NCBI GenBank assembly: GCA_951812925.1
Contig: OX638370.1
Coordinates: 29,317,964 to 29,381,963, forward strand
Source: Calliopum simillimum
Lineage: Eukaryota > Arthropoda > Insecta > Diptera > Lauxaniidae
Reading direction: 5' to 3'
Length of the DNA: 64,000 bases
Positions 36,132 through 47,690 of the stretch are shown in pieces (the stretch's first letter is position 1; each line of letters opens with the position of its first letter). The position numbers were made by a program, and so were the translations under genes. Under the pieces are notes generated by a model that made no database searches, was not told the origin of the DNA, and worked only from the letters and a program-made list of their open reading frames with translations.

Positions 36132-36660
36132 TTAGGTTAGGTTTGGTTGCGAGGGCATCGTTGGCATATATGCAAGCCAACTTCCACTTAGACAATTCTG
36201 CTGATCCATTGTGATCCCTCTTTAAATACGGTACATAGTTCTATGATACAATACAAATAATTCAATTCAGTATATTTTATACAGTCATCAATCTTATTGA
36301 AGCTTATTCATTGGTTGTTACTTACTATTCGTGTTCTCTGTTCCCATTTTGATGCCTTGATGTATTTCAGGATCTTAGCGGGGTCTATCTCCATAAGTTC
36401 TCGCATATCCTCAAAAAGAAGGATCCAAATATCTTAAATTTTGTTTTTGCAAGTGCAGGGCACTGGCAAAGATAATGTTGACTATCCTCTTCTACGTCGC
36501 TGTCTCCACACCATCTACAAAGATCGTCAGTCTCAAACCCCATCTGTCCCAGGCGCCTGCATAGCGTATTATGCCCTGTAACTACTGATATAAAAGACTT
36601 TAATTCACTCTTGCTGCACCTTAAAAGCAATGGTGTATAGTTCAATGTCGTGCTCCATTT
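36132..36660 (-). pseudogene. LINE family A, copy 2 (5'-truncated, C-terminal motif and 3' UTR)
   Basis: The minus-strand frame encodes KSELKSFISVVTGHNTLCRR, then LGQMGFETDDLCRWCGDS and SQHYLCQCPALAKTKFKIFG. Close identity to copy 1 at 2.54-3.01 kb continues through the 3' UTR. The sense 3' end is AACCAAACCTAACCTAAG, again a TTAGG-class tail. Compared with this copy, copy 1 lacks 43 nt ('ttatatcagtag...'), which explains its frameshift. Confidence 0.9.
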
Positions 36661-37037
36661 CTAACATAGTAAAAAAGGTTAGACAAATTTTTGTTTTGCG
36701 TATTAATAAATAGATGAACAAAGTTACTCTTAGAATTTTGCAAATGTTGATGAGAATTGGCTAATAAGAATGATACGATTCGCATCCCTATATCCTTTAC
36801 TATAACTGCGCCGGATCTATTATCGCACTATGCTTCTGAACAGTTTATTATCAGACCCTATCTATTGAGGTGATTCGGTCTGTTTCATATCGTCACTCTT
36901 ACGCCAGATTCACGAATATGGAAATTATTGAATTTGAGAAACTTCTATTTGAAATTTTTTTATATATTAAAATTATAATTAAATTTTGCTTTTGCGTGTC
37001 AAATTTTTGCATTTACTACTAAACCACGTCAGATATA

Positions 37038-38342
37038 ACGGGTGTTTTTTTTAGAGGTTTGTTTTTCGAATAGAGATAAAACTAGCATTTTGTGGTCAAA
37101 TCTGGCAACTCTAATGTCATTTATGTTCAGTTTGGTTTGCCATTTCATCATGAACAGGTTGACAAAAGAACAACGCTTGCAAATCGTGCAAATTTATTTC
37201 GAAAATAATGGTTCAGTTCGCGAAGTTTACCGCAAGCTCCGTCCATTTTATGGTCGACATAATCGTCCATCAGAGCAATTAATTCGGTTAACCATGGGTC
37301 GTTTTAGCACTACGTTTACTCTATGTGATAATACGCATCCGCAGAGACGTCGAACAGCGCGCACCGATGAAACAATTGCCGCTGTAGAGCAAAATGTTGA
37401 AGAGGACCCGAATGAATCGATTCGCCACCGTGCACAGCAATTGGAGCTTTGTCCATCAACTTTATGGAAGATTTTGCGCAAAAACCTTGGCTTGCGACCT
37501 TACAAGATCCAGCTTGTGTAAGAATTGAAGCCGCGAGACCATGCAATGCGTCGTGATTTTGGTGTATGGGCCGAAAATGAGATTGATCTCGATGCTGATT
37601 TTCATCGCAAAATTTTGTTCAGTGATGAGGCTCATTTTTGGTTGAATGGCTACGTCAACAAGCAAAATTGCCGCATTTGGAGTGAAGAGAATCCACATGA
37701 GACCCTTGAGACGCCATTACATCCTCAAAAACTGACTGTTTGGTGTGCTCTATGGGCTGGTGGAGTCATTGGGCCATACTTCTTCCGAAATAATGCTGGA
37801 GAGTCAGTTACTGTTAATGGAGACCGGTATAGAGCCATGATAACCGACTATTTTGTTCCCGAATTGGATGGCATGAATGTGGATGAGTTGTGGTTCCAAC
37901 AAGACGGCGCTACATGCCACACAGCGCACGTCAAAATCGATTTATTGAAGGAAACATTCGATGAGCGCATAATTTCGCGGAATGGACCTGTCAATTGGCC
38001 ACCAAGATCGTGTGATTTGACACTATTGGATTATTTTCTTTGGAGATATGTGAAATCACTCGTCTACGCCAACAAACCAGAAACGTTAGGGGACTTGGAA
38101 GCCAACATTCGTGGCGTTATTGCCGACATACGGCCCCATATGCTCGAAAAAGTGGTTGAAAATTGGACCTGTAGAATTGGCTTTATTCGAGCCAGCCGCG
38201 GCGGCCACATGCCCGAAATCATATTTAAACATTAATGGCATAAAATTATCCTTCCAATAAAGCCAAATTGATGGACATTAAAACGATTTTCTTGTGTTTT
38301 ATTTCAATTCGAAGTTCTATACCTCTAAAAAAAAACACCCTT
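37038..38342 (+). mobile_element. Mariner element, complete, 1305 bp, TA target duplication
   Basis: TA flanks both sides (37036-37037, 38343-38344). The inverted ends begin ACGGGTGTTTTTTTTAGAGG (left) and AAGGGTGTTTTTTTTTAGAG (right, reversed), and further match 'tttcga' about 25 bp in. The transposase fills the interior. It lies inside an older inverted-repeat element. Confidence 0.92.
37150..38235 (+). pseudogene. Mariner transposase, DD41D (rosa-type), one in-frame stop
   Basis: Cut-and-paste transposase of the IS630/Tc1/mariner superfamily, 361 codons from MNRLTKEQRLQIVQIYFENN to the final stop. The N-terminal part holds the helix-turn-helix repeats. Catalytic residues by position: D159 in FSDEAHFWL, D252 in WFQQDGATCH, D294 in LTLLDYFLW. 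There are 41 residues between the last two, so DD41D, as known for the rosa group first described from Ceratitis rosa. The only visible lesion is TAA at 37519-37521 (codon 124), where related proteins have Gln (IQLVQELK), a single C-to-T change. The block LTLLDYF has Leu where Pro is usual (LTPLDYF). Otherwise the frame is open throughout, so the copy is young. Confidence 0.93.
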
Positions 38343-39025
38343 TAGCTTTCATACTTCTGGCATAACTTTATTGAACTATTTTGTACAAGAAAACCACATT
38401 AGTGCAAAACTGAAAAATTTGCTCTTTAGTGAATCTGGCCTAAGAGTAACGATATGAGGTATAAGGTTGCATATCCGGATTCGAAAGCATGGCTTGTCTT
38501 TGATCATATTTCGGACAATCTTCATCTGGATTGGACTCAAATCGGAACTTATTTCCTGTCGAGATGATATTTCGATAAAATTTTCAAAGTGTTAGACTTT
38601 CACGAGCATTCCTAATATATTTAGTATATAAATTGTCATGTCAGAACATTTCAATATGTATGAAAGAATGATAGTCTATCCAGAGTGTACAGGATTTTCT
38701 TGACCTCCTCAACATTTTCATCTGGTCCTTTTTAAAAGCAACGCTTTTCGGGGCAATCGTAATTTGACTAAGAATTTTGCAAAAGAACAAGACATCTTGA
38801 AGTTAAACAATATAATTCTTTTGGTGGCTGAATCTGCCCAATGCCTTGTGTATATCATACCTGCTGGATAAATAAAATAAAGATGACTAATACTCTATCA
38901 AATGTTGACAATTTTCCTCTTGACTTCTTCAGTTCAATGCGTGCAATGTGTTGGCCCATTTTTTGTTGTTGTTTTTGTTGGCAAATAACTTTGTATTTCA
39001 CTTCAAAGCAGCCGAGTATTCAATT

Positions 39026-39077
39026 GTCACGTGACTCTATGAAGAGGGTAAAAGTAGACGTGTAGACTACGTCAGTC
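39026..39077 (+). promoter_or_regulatory. Candidate core promoter: GTCACGTGAC palindrome and TCAGTC initiator
   Basis: GTCACGTGAC (39026-39035) is a perfect E-box palindrome identical to the CLEAR-type consensus bound by MITF/TFEB bHLH factors. The initiator TCAGTC (39072-39077) follows about 40 bp downstream and matches the arthropod Inr TCAKTY. No TATA box. The match is by motif only. Confidence 0.3.
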
Positions 39078-39123
39078 GGTCGGTCCTCGTCGTTTGGAAA
39101 ATTTTGCGTATTGTGGTGAAAGC

Positions 39124-39207
39124 ATGAAAATTCAGTTGTGCGAATTTAATTTTGGCAACGTGGTTTCACAAGTGGTATGGGATGTGACGGATATCGCTTG
39201 GATTGGG
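39124..39207 (+). CDS. Candidate first coding exon (28 codons) ending at a GTATGT donor
   Basis: Fifty bases after the candidate initiator, an ATG opens 28 codons (MKIQLCEFNFGNVVSQVVWD...), then GGG and the donor GTATGT at 39208-39213. The reading frame closes with TGA right after the donor, as expected if the exon ends there. I recognise no domain. The downstream exon is not visible in this window, so this may be chance. Confidence 0.2.
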
Positions 39208-40689
39208 GTATGTTGAAAACGTATTTTAGGTTATTAGGTTAGGTTTACAGCAAATTTGTGCGAATTGTGCCGTCGCCCGAAGGGTGAGATGATGTAACAC
39301 AGTGGAGAAGATGGTGTGTTTGTTTGCGGGTGTTTTATTGTGTATTATTGTTGTTTTTCTTATGGTTGTTCACTTGCGTGTTTTTAATAAATTTAAATAT
39401 ATTTAAGTGATCTACTTCCCTTCCTTCCTTCCTTACAACAAGGCATATTTTCATTGCGTTTTTTTTTTTTTTGCAAATGAATGACAGTTTCTGATATTTA
39501 CGCATAAATGTCAATGACGCATGTTTTCCATTGATTGATGGGTGTGAAATTTTCAAGTGGTTTTTCTTTTTTTTGTGTTGGTATTGGTATTTAAGCGTTA
39601 GTAGCATTTTTCCGCAGCTGAGGGGGAGGGGGGAGGAAAAGCAATGAAGTTAGCATGGTAATTTGCAAATTTCCGCAATTCGGCAACACGACAAGCAACA
39701 AAAATGATGGGAGTTGATTGTTGTCTTGAGGGTGGGTGGAATTTGGTTGCTCAAGCAGAAAAATGACACTCGTGAGTATAATTTTCAGCTAAATTGACGC
39801 TTTTATTGTGGCGTTTTGAGATTTTTATGGCATACATTGAAGCGCATATCATATGTTATAAGCGATTATCTTTTAAATTGAAAGAAACTTGCATAGGAAG
39901 CGAGACCTTTTGAAGTCGTGCCGAATTTCTTAAGAACACAATGCAGCATTTAACCTTAATAAATGACCACCCAGTAGCAACAGGATATTTTACGGTCATT
40001 TATCAGTTCCAACAGTTACACGCTGCCGTTGCTTTACGTCTACTTCAAGGAACAAACGTCGTGTAACTTAAAGCAGCTTTTCATGTTCACTACTTGTGTA
40101 TGTGTGAATTTTGTGGCTACTGTGGTGTAAACGAGTAACCCCAGTGTCCACCAAAGTCTGCGCTTTTATCTTTTTTCCACCTTCAAAAGGATTCAGATTC
40201 ACATGAAATCAAAGCAAAGCATCTAAAACGATTTGCAAATAAAAAGATTTTCGCATCTTTTCATTTTGCCACTTTTCAGTGCGAAAGATGCGCGATATGG
40301 CGTGCAACTTTGAAGGATTAACCCTTGCATAGCCATTAGTGGTCCTTACGCACCTAAGACTTTTATAAGGTTTTTTCATTACTAACAATATATTATCACA
40401 TTTTTTAAATAGTAACATTACAGATCTAGACAAATACCAAGAACCGAATAATCTTGGTCTTGGACACTAAGTCTTGGTATTGGAGAATAAAAATAGTTCT
40501 ACTACTTTATTTCTAGTAAATTTTACTAGAATTTCAAATCAATATAGTGACAACTCCCCAATGAAATAAATTTTGTCTTTCTTAATTCAGAATTTTCAAA
40601 TAACCTTACAGTATAGATATTCTTTTGAAAAAATTTTAGTGATATTTACCGACTGTTAGTTTCAACCAAAAATATAGGAAATAAAAAAA

Positions 40690-41035
40690 GAGCGAACTGA
40701 CCGCGCTAGGATTCGATCCGAAGTCCGTCCGTGTTACAGATAGAAATATATTGGGGGCTATCGTGAATAAATATGCCGTTTATCCTCCACTGCAGTCTAA
40801 GAAAAATTCCACGTGAATATTTATTCACTATAACTCCCATTATTTTAACTTACAATAACAAACCTGTAAGACCTATCCAAACATAAATATTTTTATTAGA
40901 ATTATGAAATAAAATTTGTTACATATTTTCTGTTATTTACCTTGCTGTAAAGTAAAAAAAAAGAACAAGTTTACCGCACTAGAATTCAAACCTGGGTCCA
41001 TCCGTCTGATAGATAGAAATATATAATTTTTACTT
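40690..41035 (-). repeat. Pair of tRNA-like (SINE-type) fragments
   Basis: Two diverged copies about 275 bp apart (around 40690-40745 and 40965-41030), each followed by an 'agatagaaatatat' tract on the plus strand. Read on the minus strand, the first contains GGATCGAATCC, one change from the RNA polymerase III B box GGTTCGAATCC. No full tRNA cloverleaf. Confidence 0.3.
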
Positions 41036-42899
41036 ACATTTATTAAATTTCTTCGACCTCTACACTACTGACCAATATGATGAAGAGTTACAAGTATAAA
41101 GTAGAAATGCTTATAAATTTTTCATGCGAAAAGTAATATTGAAAATGAAGGTAATTAAGAGTAAATATTACTTTTTTATATCACTATATTTTATTTGGGA
41201 ATACTATCTATTTACGGAACCATCAAATAGTTCATACGTTTGCTTATTTATGTTTGAAATTAAGTGTTAATTTCTGAATGTTTTTTACTACTCGGGTGGA
41301 GTAAATATTAGGGCACTCATTTTTCTCCTTGTGGTCTGGATAATTTTTCAATAACAAACCCAAGATTTTTTTCAACATTTTTCGAGTTTTTCAACATTTT
41401 TGATATTTCCAAAATTTCGTAACATCAAAAATCTTTGTGTTAGAGGGTTAAGCCAGAAATGTAACTTCTTACATTTGTATATCTTTAACCAGCATACAAA
41501 GGAAGGTGTTGCACACAATCACCTTAATCTCGGCGGTAATGGTAGCAACAAGTAGCAAATTGTTGTTGGTGTTATTAGTGCCAGCGTAAGAGTGTGAACA
41601 AGAGATTAATGGTTAACTGTTGACGTTTATGAAATGGATTTATACCTAAGTATATTGGATATGTTTGCATATGAAATACACATTCATGTGATATGTGTGC
41701 AACTTCCTAAGAAGAGTTATGATACCATGATTTTGATGATGTTTTGTTAAGGTAAAAATCTTTGCAAATATTAATCAAAAGTTAACATAAGCACTTTTAA
41801 AGTTGTCAAATTTCATAATCTTGATAATTATATGTCTTATGGTGAATCACTTCAAAGGTGATGCCCGGACAAGCATTGTGAATGTGAGCATTTTTAATTT
41901 TTGTGTTGGAGGAATGGGTTTTTTTTATTAAGTCTTACCAAGACATCGAACTCAAGATCGTATTAAGAGTTTCTGCAAAAAAAGGATCAGTCTTTGCAAA
42001 AACTATATCCATCAAATGAAAAGCTTCCGCAGTAATAACACTCAGAGCCACAATTGAACATACTTAAATGGCCAAACTTTAAATCTACTTTCTAATGAGA
42101 AAGTGGGATCGTATTGGGTTTTTTTCTTAGCATCATAAAACTCGGTATAATTGACAAAACCTAGAAGAAAAAAGAGAAAAAGCAAATCTATAAAACGCAC
42201 AAGATAACTGAGTTAAAGTTATATATTAGATTTAAAATAATACCTAATATGGCTGGCAATTAGTTTAGACAAAATCAGCCAATCAAAGGCTGATAAAATA
42301 GTTGCCGAAATGTTGAAAGGCTTGCTAATAGGACAATTGGTAAAAATATTTTAAGGAACTAATGATAAGCAATCCAAAACCAAGACCACAGTAGTCTTGT
42401 TTTTGGTTTTGGTCTTGGATATTGAGTCCTGAGTTTGGTCTTAGTAATGAGCATTATTTTTGGTATTGGTTTTGAAAAAATTTCTAAAGATTGTTGAGTG
42501 TTTAAAATTTCCAAACCTTTTCCTCCAAAGCAGTGGCGTTTTTTAGATGCCAAATTTCGAATTGAAAGACGTTTGAGAGGATCATGACACACCTATTAGC
42601 TATAAACTACCAAGACCGAAGAGCAGTCTTGGCCTTGATGATCATCGTGACCAAAACCAAGACCATAGTAGTCTTGGTATTGGTCTTGAAATTATATCAG
42701 AGTCTTAGTCTTGGTATCGGTCTCGATAAATTACCAAGACTCAACAGCAAGACTAATTTTGCTCATCACTAGCAAGAGCTACTGAAGCATATTGATTTTA
42801 TCAATGCCATCAAGATTACTGCGTAAATCCTGTTTATGATACAAGTTCTTGATCCGAAGAACAACTAAATAGACCAACAAAAACAAAAAAAAAAAAAAA

Positions 42900-44296
42900 C
42901 TAGTAAAGGTGTAACCTTTGGCCTGGCCAAACATTAAACGTTGCTTATGTGGAAGATGTTACGCCCTTTTGTCCAAGTTCACCCAGTTTTTGCTCAGAGC
43001 TTGCATTTATAGTTCTAAGTATCTGAATAAAATTTAGTTTATCTCAAAAAACGCTTTCGGTATTGCGTTCTGATTCTGATTTTGCTTGTATAGGCGGTGC
43101 CACGCCCTCTTGTTCAAATTCGCCCAGTTTTTGCTTAGAGCTTGCGCTTATAATTCGTAGTATTTATGTGTATTTTGGTTGCATTGTCGTGAAAATTGCT
43201 CTTCAAGTTGCATTTTGAATATATTTTTTGTATGGGCGGTAAGCATGTCCATTCACCGATTTCGCTCATTTTCAATACCAAATTTCATTGAATTCTATTG
43301 CTCACCAAAATTTTTTACACTTAAAAACATTTCCGATTTTTTTTTTTAAAAAACCCCCCTTAGATTTTTTCTAAAAGTACTTTAAATCAAAGCATAATTT
43401 ATAAGCTTTAAAAGATGTTTGACTCAAGATGGGATTCGGACGCTAAATGGGAGTTTTTGGCTTTTGAAGGCCCGCGGAAGGCAAAATCGAGAGGAAGGCA
43501 TCTTACGAAAAAAGTTTACAAGGCACAAAATGCTTAGAATCATCAAGGAAATAACTATGAAATTTTTTGGGAATTTTTTGGAAAGTTAAAAAATAAAAAA
43601 TTTTTCAAAAATTATTTAAAAAAAGTTTCCAAAAAAAAAAATCCAAAAAAATCACACGTATTGCTCGGATGATTCTAAGCATTGTTTGCCTTGTAAACTT
43701 TTTCGTAAGATGCCTTCCTCTCGATTTTGCCTTCCGCGGGCCTTCAAAAGCCAAAAACTCCCATTTAGCGTTCGAGTCCCATCTTAAGTAATACATCATT
43801 TTAAAGCTTATAAATTATGCTTTAATTTAAAGAACTCTTAAAAAAAAATCTAAGGTGGTTTTTTTTAAAAAAAATTCAAAAGTATTTTTAAGTGTAAAAA
43901 ATTTTGGTGAAAAAAAATTTCGTTTATCAAGAAATATTTTTTTATAAAAAGAACATTTCAAAATGAATGGGACCAGTAACTTAGATTTATCAATTTACAA
44001 ACTTTCGTGTAAGCTATAAATTTTTGAAAAAACACCATTTTCATGAAAATGACTAAAAACGCCAACTTCAACACCCTGTATTTTAACAACAAATGGTACT
44101 AGGACCAAATCCCTCCCGTTGTTTTGCACACCGGATCTACCATATTGCCAAATTTGAGCGAAATCGGAGAAAAAAAATTTTGAGCTGGTACACTTGGCGT
44201 GGAGTGCTTCATATATAATTTTCTATATCTGCCACGCCTCCTTTTTTGTGTTACAAACGGAAGGACAAAGTGAATATGCCCTGGGTGTAGGGTATA
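42900..44296 (-). mobile_element. Helitron-like repeat family H, copy 6, interrupted
   Basis: CTAG end at 42900-42903 with the perfect TTTGGCC-T-GGCCAAA hairpin. The other end (hairpin 'atgccctgggtgtagggtat') is at about 44275-44296. Family sequence breaks off at about 43300 and resumes at about 44213, with foreign sequence between. Confidence 0.7.
43303..43909. mobile_element. Foldback element FB4, 607 bp long palindrome
   Basis: The arms meet near 43606. The left tip CACCAAAATTTTTTACACTT is the exact reverse complement of the right tip. Long stretches pair almost perfectly, such as 'ggcccgcggaaggcaaaatc' against 'gattttgccttccgcgggcc'. A diverged relative lies at about 44920-45140 and a fragment at 63270-63350. 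The 64-codon frame at 43605-43799 is only one arm. Confidence 0.85.
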
Positions 44297-44364
44297 ACAG
44301 CAACTGCAACAACAAGAACAACAACAGGAACAACAACAACACCAACAACAACAACAACAACAAC
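44297..44364. repeat. (AAC)n-rich microsatellite
   Basis: Imperfect then pure AAC repeats directly beside the Helitron-like copy. Confidence 0.9.
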
Positions 44365-46629
44365 ATGCTCAAATAAATTCTGTCAATCAAATCAAACGTT
44401 TGAGTAGAAACCTCAAGGTAACAAGAAACGTGGCCATCTGATATCATCGTGGAAATTATCGCTGGGACAAAATATACTTACATGCAGACTTACGTGTATA
44501 CTTACGTAAAATAATAATGAGAGAATTGAATGGAACGGAGGTCAAGTTTCTACTGTCCGAGTTTTACTCGTATATGCTGTAATGAATAGTTGATTTGATA
44601 TTGATATAATAATAATGCTGACAAAGTCGAAAAACAGGAAATTTAGATTCATCCCCACGTCATCCCAAAAGTTAGAAGCACTCTTATTCATCATTTTTTG
44701 TTCGTTCCAAGGAAAATCTTAGGAGCGCTTTTCATTCTCCTGTACAAAACTAAAATTTCTATTCACAGATTGGATAGCAAAATTTGCAAGAAAAATAAAG
44801 ATGATGTGATTGCAAAAATTTTGCGTTAAAATTTTTATCTTTTTGTAGTGCAGTAAATATTCGCTTCCAAAAATCGACTTGTTTAGGTTACACGGTCGTA
44901 AAGAGGCATTTTTACTCAAAAGTAAGGCATCTTACGAGAAAAGTTTGTCAAGCAAAAAATACTAAGGATTCTCCAGAAAATACGAGTGAATTTTTTCATA
45001 ATTTTTTTTTTTTTTTTTTGTTTTAACCAAGTTTTGTAGAATCATAAAATGTCCCAAAAAATTCCGAAAAAATTCACACATATAAAGACTTTGGACGGTC
45101 CTAAGCATTTTTTGAAATGCCTTTTTCGGGCCGCGAAATTGAATAATGGAAGAAAATATGATGCAGATATCGTTTTTAAGAGTGCTTCTTACTGTTGAGT
45201 TGGTGTATGAAGGACTTTTTTTTTGCTTCATACAAATCAAAACAGTATGTTTATAAAATGGGAAAATGTTAAAAAAGCCAAAAACGTTGAAAAAAAAACA
45301 CTATTAGGATACCTCAAAATATGTTGTAAGAACCGAAAAATTCGCTATAGGTATACATTTTTTTTGGAAAAGTCAAGACACATGAAAAAAAATGTTGCAC
45401 ATTAACTTTCTTCTATGTCACAGCGTTCGTAAAGTTGGAAGTTCAGAACATACAAGTACTAAATTATTGTGCTTCGTACTTCTTCCCGAATAAATGCAAC
45501 CGCAAGTGATGATAGATTAAAGTTACGTGTCTAAAAAGGCATTTAAAAATCACAACAGCAACAAAAGAACACTACTGCATCCCGGTGTTTGCTAGCCTGT
45601 CTGTCTGTTTGTCTCGTCGAATGAAGCTCATTAATCCTCAATACATGAAAACAGACAGACAGACAGACCGACAACAATACGCAATACAACAGGAATAAAT
45701 CCAAACTGAACTGCTCTGTGAGACAAAGTCCTTTTGAAATTGCAAAAGTTTGTTGTGTGTCTTTTTTTTTTTGCACTGTTTCATGTCACGCCTTCTACGT
45801 TTCCTCTTCCTGTGATAAATTACGTTTGCATTGCGTTCTTCTTCCCGTAGGTAGTCGGAGAGTGTTAATGTAACGTTATGAATTTGCATATAGAAAACGT
45901 TGAACTTTTGCAAAGAGAGAGAGAGAGTGTCAGGCATGTGCACACTCTTAGCGGTTTTTTATTTATCTTAAATTTTGACTGATGAATTGTTGTATTTGAA
46001 TATTTTTATCACTGTGATATTTTTATTTTATTTTTTTCTATTGTCTTGAACACACGTTTTTATCAATGTAAACCGGTCGTAGTAACTATAAGAGATGCTT
46101 TTTTTTGAGTTTATTTGCTCTGGTGAAACTTCAGGGATTTCTTTATTTGCCGAACATTCAATCATAACCTTTATACGTCACGTTTTCTTTGCTTCTCATA
46201 CCATCTTCCTGACTTTTATTTGGAAAAACTTTTATTTATCTACATTTGTGGCGTAAATTAATGTAAACATAAATAAAATTAAGACAACATGCATTTATTT
46301 TATAAAATTATTTTGGCGAATATGTCACGTTCCTTTGAAAAAGATTTCATGTGGTAATCTACGTACATGATTTTGATAATGAGGTAACTTAAGGTAACGG
46401 AAATTTGGCTAAACAGTGTATAAATATTAATTGGCAAAAGTTTTTCATAGTTTGAGTTATGCATAATAGGAGGGAAGGAGCTCCAGCTATACTTTGCAAT
46501 TTATTGCGTATTTGGAGGAGCAGAGGTAATTTCAATGCTTTAAAGTTTAAAAATATGAAGTTAGCTTAATGAAGGTCGATTTTTACAGGGTAACTATTTT
46601 GGCTTAAAACTCTGGCCTTTATAACTTCT
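44365..46629. other. No gene recognised; FB4-related repeat at 44920-45140
   Basis: 44920-45140 shares 'aaggcatcttacgagaaaag' and an inverted 'cctaagcattttttgaaatgcc' with FB4. A (CAGA)n/(GTCT)n hairpin lies at 45598-45668. The rest is AT-rich. Open frames of up to 101 codons here are low-complexity. Confidence 0.4.
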
Positions 46630-47024
46630 TTGGCAGCGACATTTTCACATTTGGTTGCACATATTTCGAGACTTTTTGGCGATACATTTTTCGACATTTT
46701 TTGGCGACATATATTTTGACACTTTTTTGGAGACACATTTTTCTACACTCTTTTGGAGACACATTTTTCTACACTTTTTTGGAGACACATTTTTCTACAC
46801 TTTTTTGGAGACACATTTTTCTACACTTTTTTGGAGACACATTTTTCGACCCTTTTTTGGAGACACATTTTTCGACCCTTTTTTTGGAGACACATTTTTC
46901 GACACTTTTTTGGCGACACATTTTTCTACACTTTTTTGGCGACACATTTTTCTACACTTTTTTGGTGACACATTTTTCGACACTTTTTTGGAGACACATT
47001 TTTCTAAACTTCTTTGGAGACACT
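46630..47024 (+). repeat. 26-bp minisatellite, about 14 units
   Basis: The unit reads ACACATTTTTCTACACTTTT then TTGGAG, repeated every 26 bp with small variants (cgac for ctac, cgac for gagac). 26 is not a multiple of three and no frame has a stop, which gives overlapping open frames of up to 123 codons that should not be taken as genes. Confidence 0.95.
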
Positions 47025-47189
47025 GAAGATATTGGTATTTTTGGTTTTCTTAGCTTCCTGGGTATCAAGTAATCAAGTAAAATAGATGAAAAAAATATTT
47101 AGAACACGTTAAAATCGGCCGAGAAATATGTGTAAGGTGCAAAAGAAAAATTCAGCAGACAGAAGGAAAATAAGTTATTTTCCATGAGA

Positions 47190-47690
47190 ACTGAAAAAGC
47201 AGTTATTTCCGCAATCGAGACAGAGAATACTGTTACAAAACAAGTTAACAGATCCAAAAAAAGTTAAATCCTATTTCGTTTTATTAAAAAGAAGAAATTA
47301 AGTGTACTGAAATCATGGTCACTACGGTATAGAGGGTAATGAAATTACTGACGATCAGGCAAAAGCGGGCATTTCTTCGATTGGGAACCATTGAGCGTAT
47401 CACTTCCTTTATAGCACCATATCGTTTTATATCAAATATCACTTTACTGTGATGCTAATCTAAGTGAAATGGATTAACTCAAATAATAGCAAAATAGCCA
47501 AAAATATCGGCCAACATTCCGTAAATCTAAAACAGACTACTCTCTGATTTGAACTTAATTTAAAGACATTCAGAGCCTATACGTTCAAGCCTGACGACGG
47601 ATAAAAATCAATGAACTAGATACAACTACTTGACTTAACTTCCGGGATGATGTGGTAACACTATGAACGTGTGGCTATTTTGCCGTCACT
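47190..47690 (+). pseudogene. LINE remnant (RNase H end and C-terminal region) leading into TTAGG-class tail
   Basis: At about 47315 a frame reads GHYGIEGNEITDDQAKAGIS, the conserved last block of LINE RNase H (usually PGHSGIxGNExAD). A decayed YRPTFRKSKTDYSLI segment follows near 47510, matching the W-P/LL-LSRxD region of such elements. After about 180 bp of 3' UTR-like sequence, the TAACC array begins. Orientation is plus. The rest of the element is lost upstream, where the minisatellite lies. Confidence 0.7.

Larger units (their letters stand above)
36885..38457. mobile_element. Inverted-repeat element (MITE-like) hosting the mariner
   Basis: A 28-bp inverted repeat (TCATATCGTCACTCTTACGC... 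at 36885-36912, reverse complement at 38430-38457, 26 of 28 match) encloses about 270 bp of its own sequence plus the whole mariner. No clear target duplication was found, so the superfamily is open. It predates the mariner insertion. Confidence 0.65.
38458..42899. other. Repeat-poor stretch, no established gene
   Basis: The longest stretch here without clear transposons. It could be intron or intergenic DNA of a host gene. A candidate promoter and first exon lie at 39026-39207, and SINE-like pieces at 40.7 and 41.0 kb. Phrases such as 'accaagacc' and 'ttggtcttgg' repeat at 40430-40490 and 42370-42750. Confidence 0.4.

Noticed and set aside
46655..47072. Overlapping open frames of 62 to 123 codons
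   Set aside because: They are produced by a 26-bp tandem repeat without stops; no start context, no domain and repeats in shifted frames.
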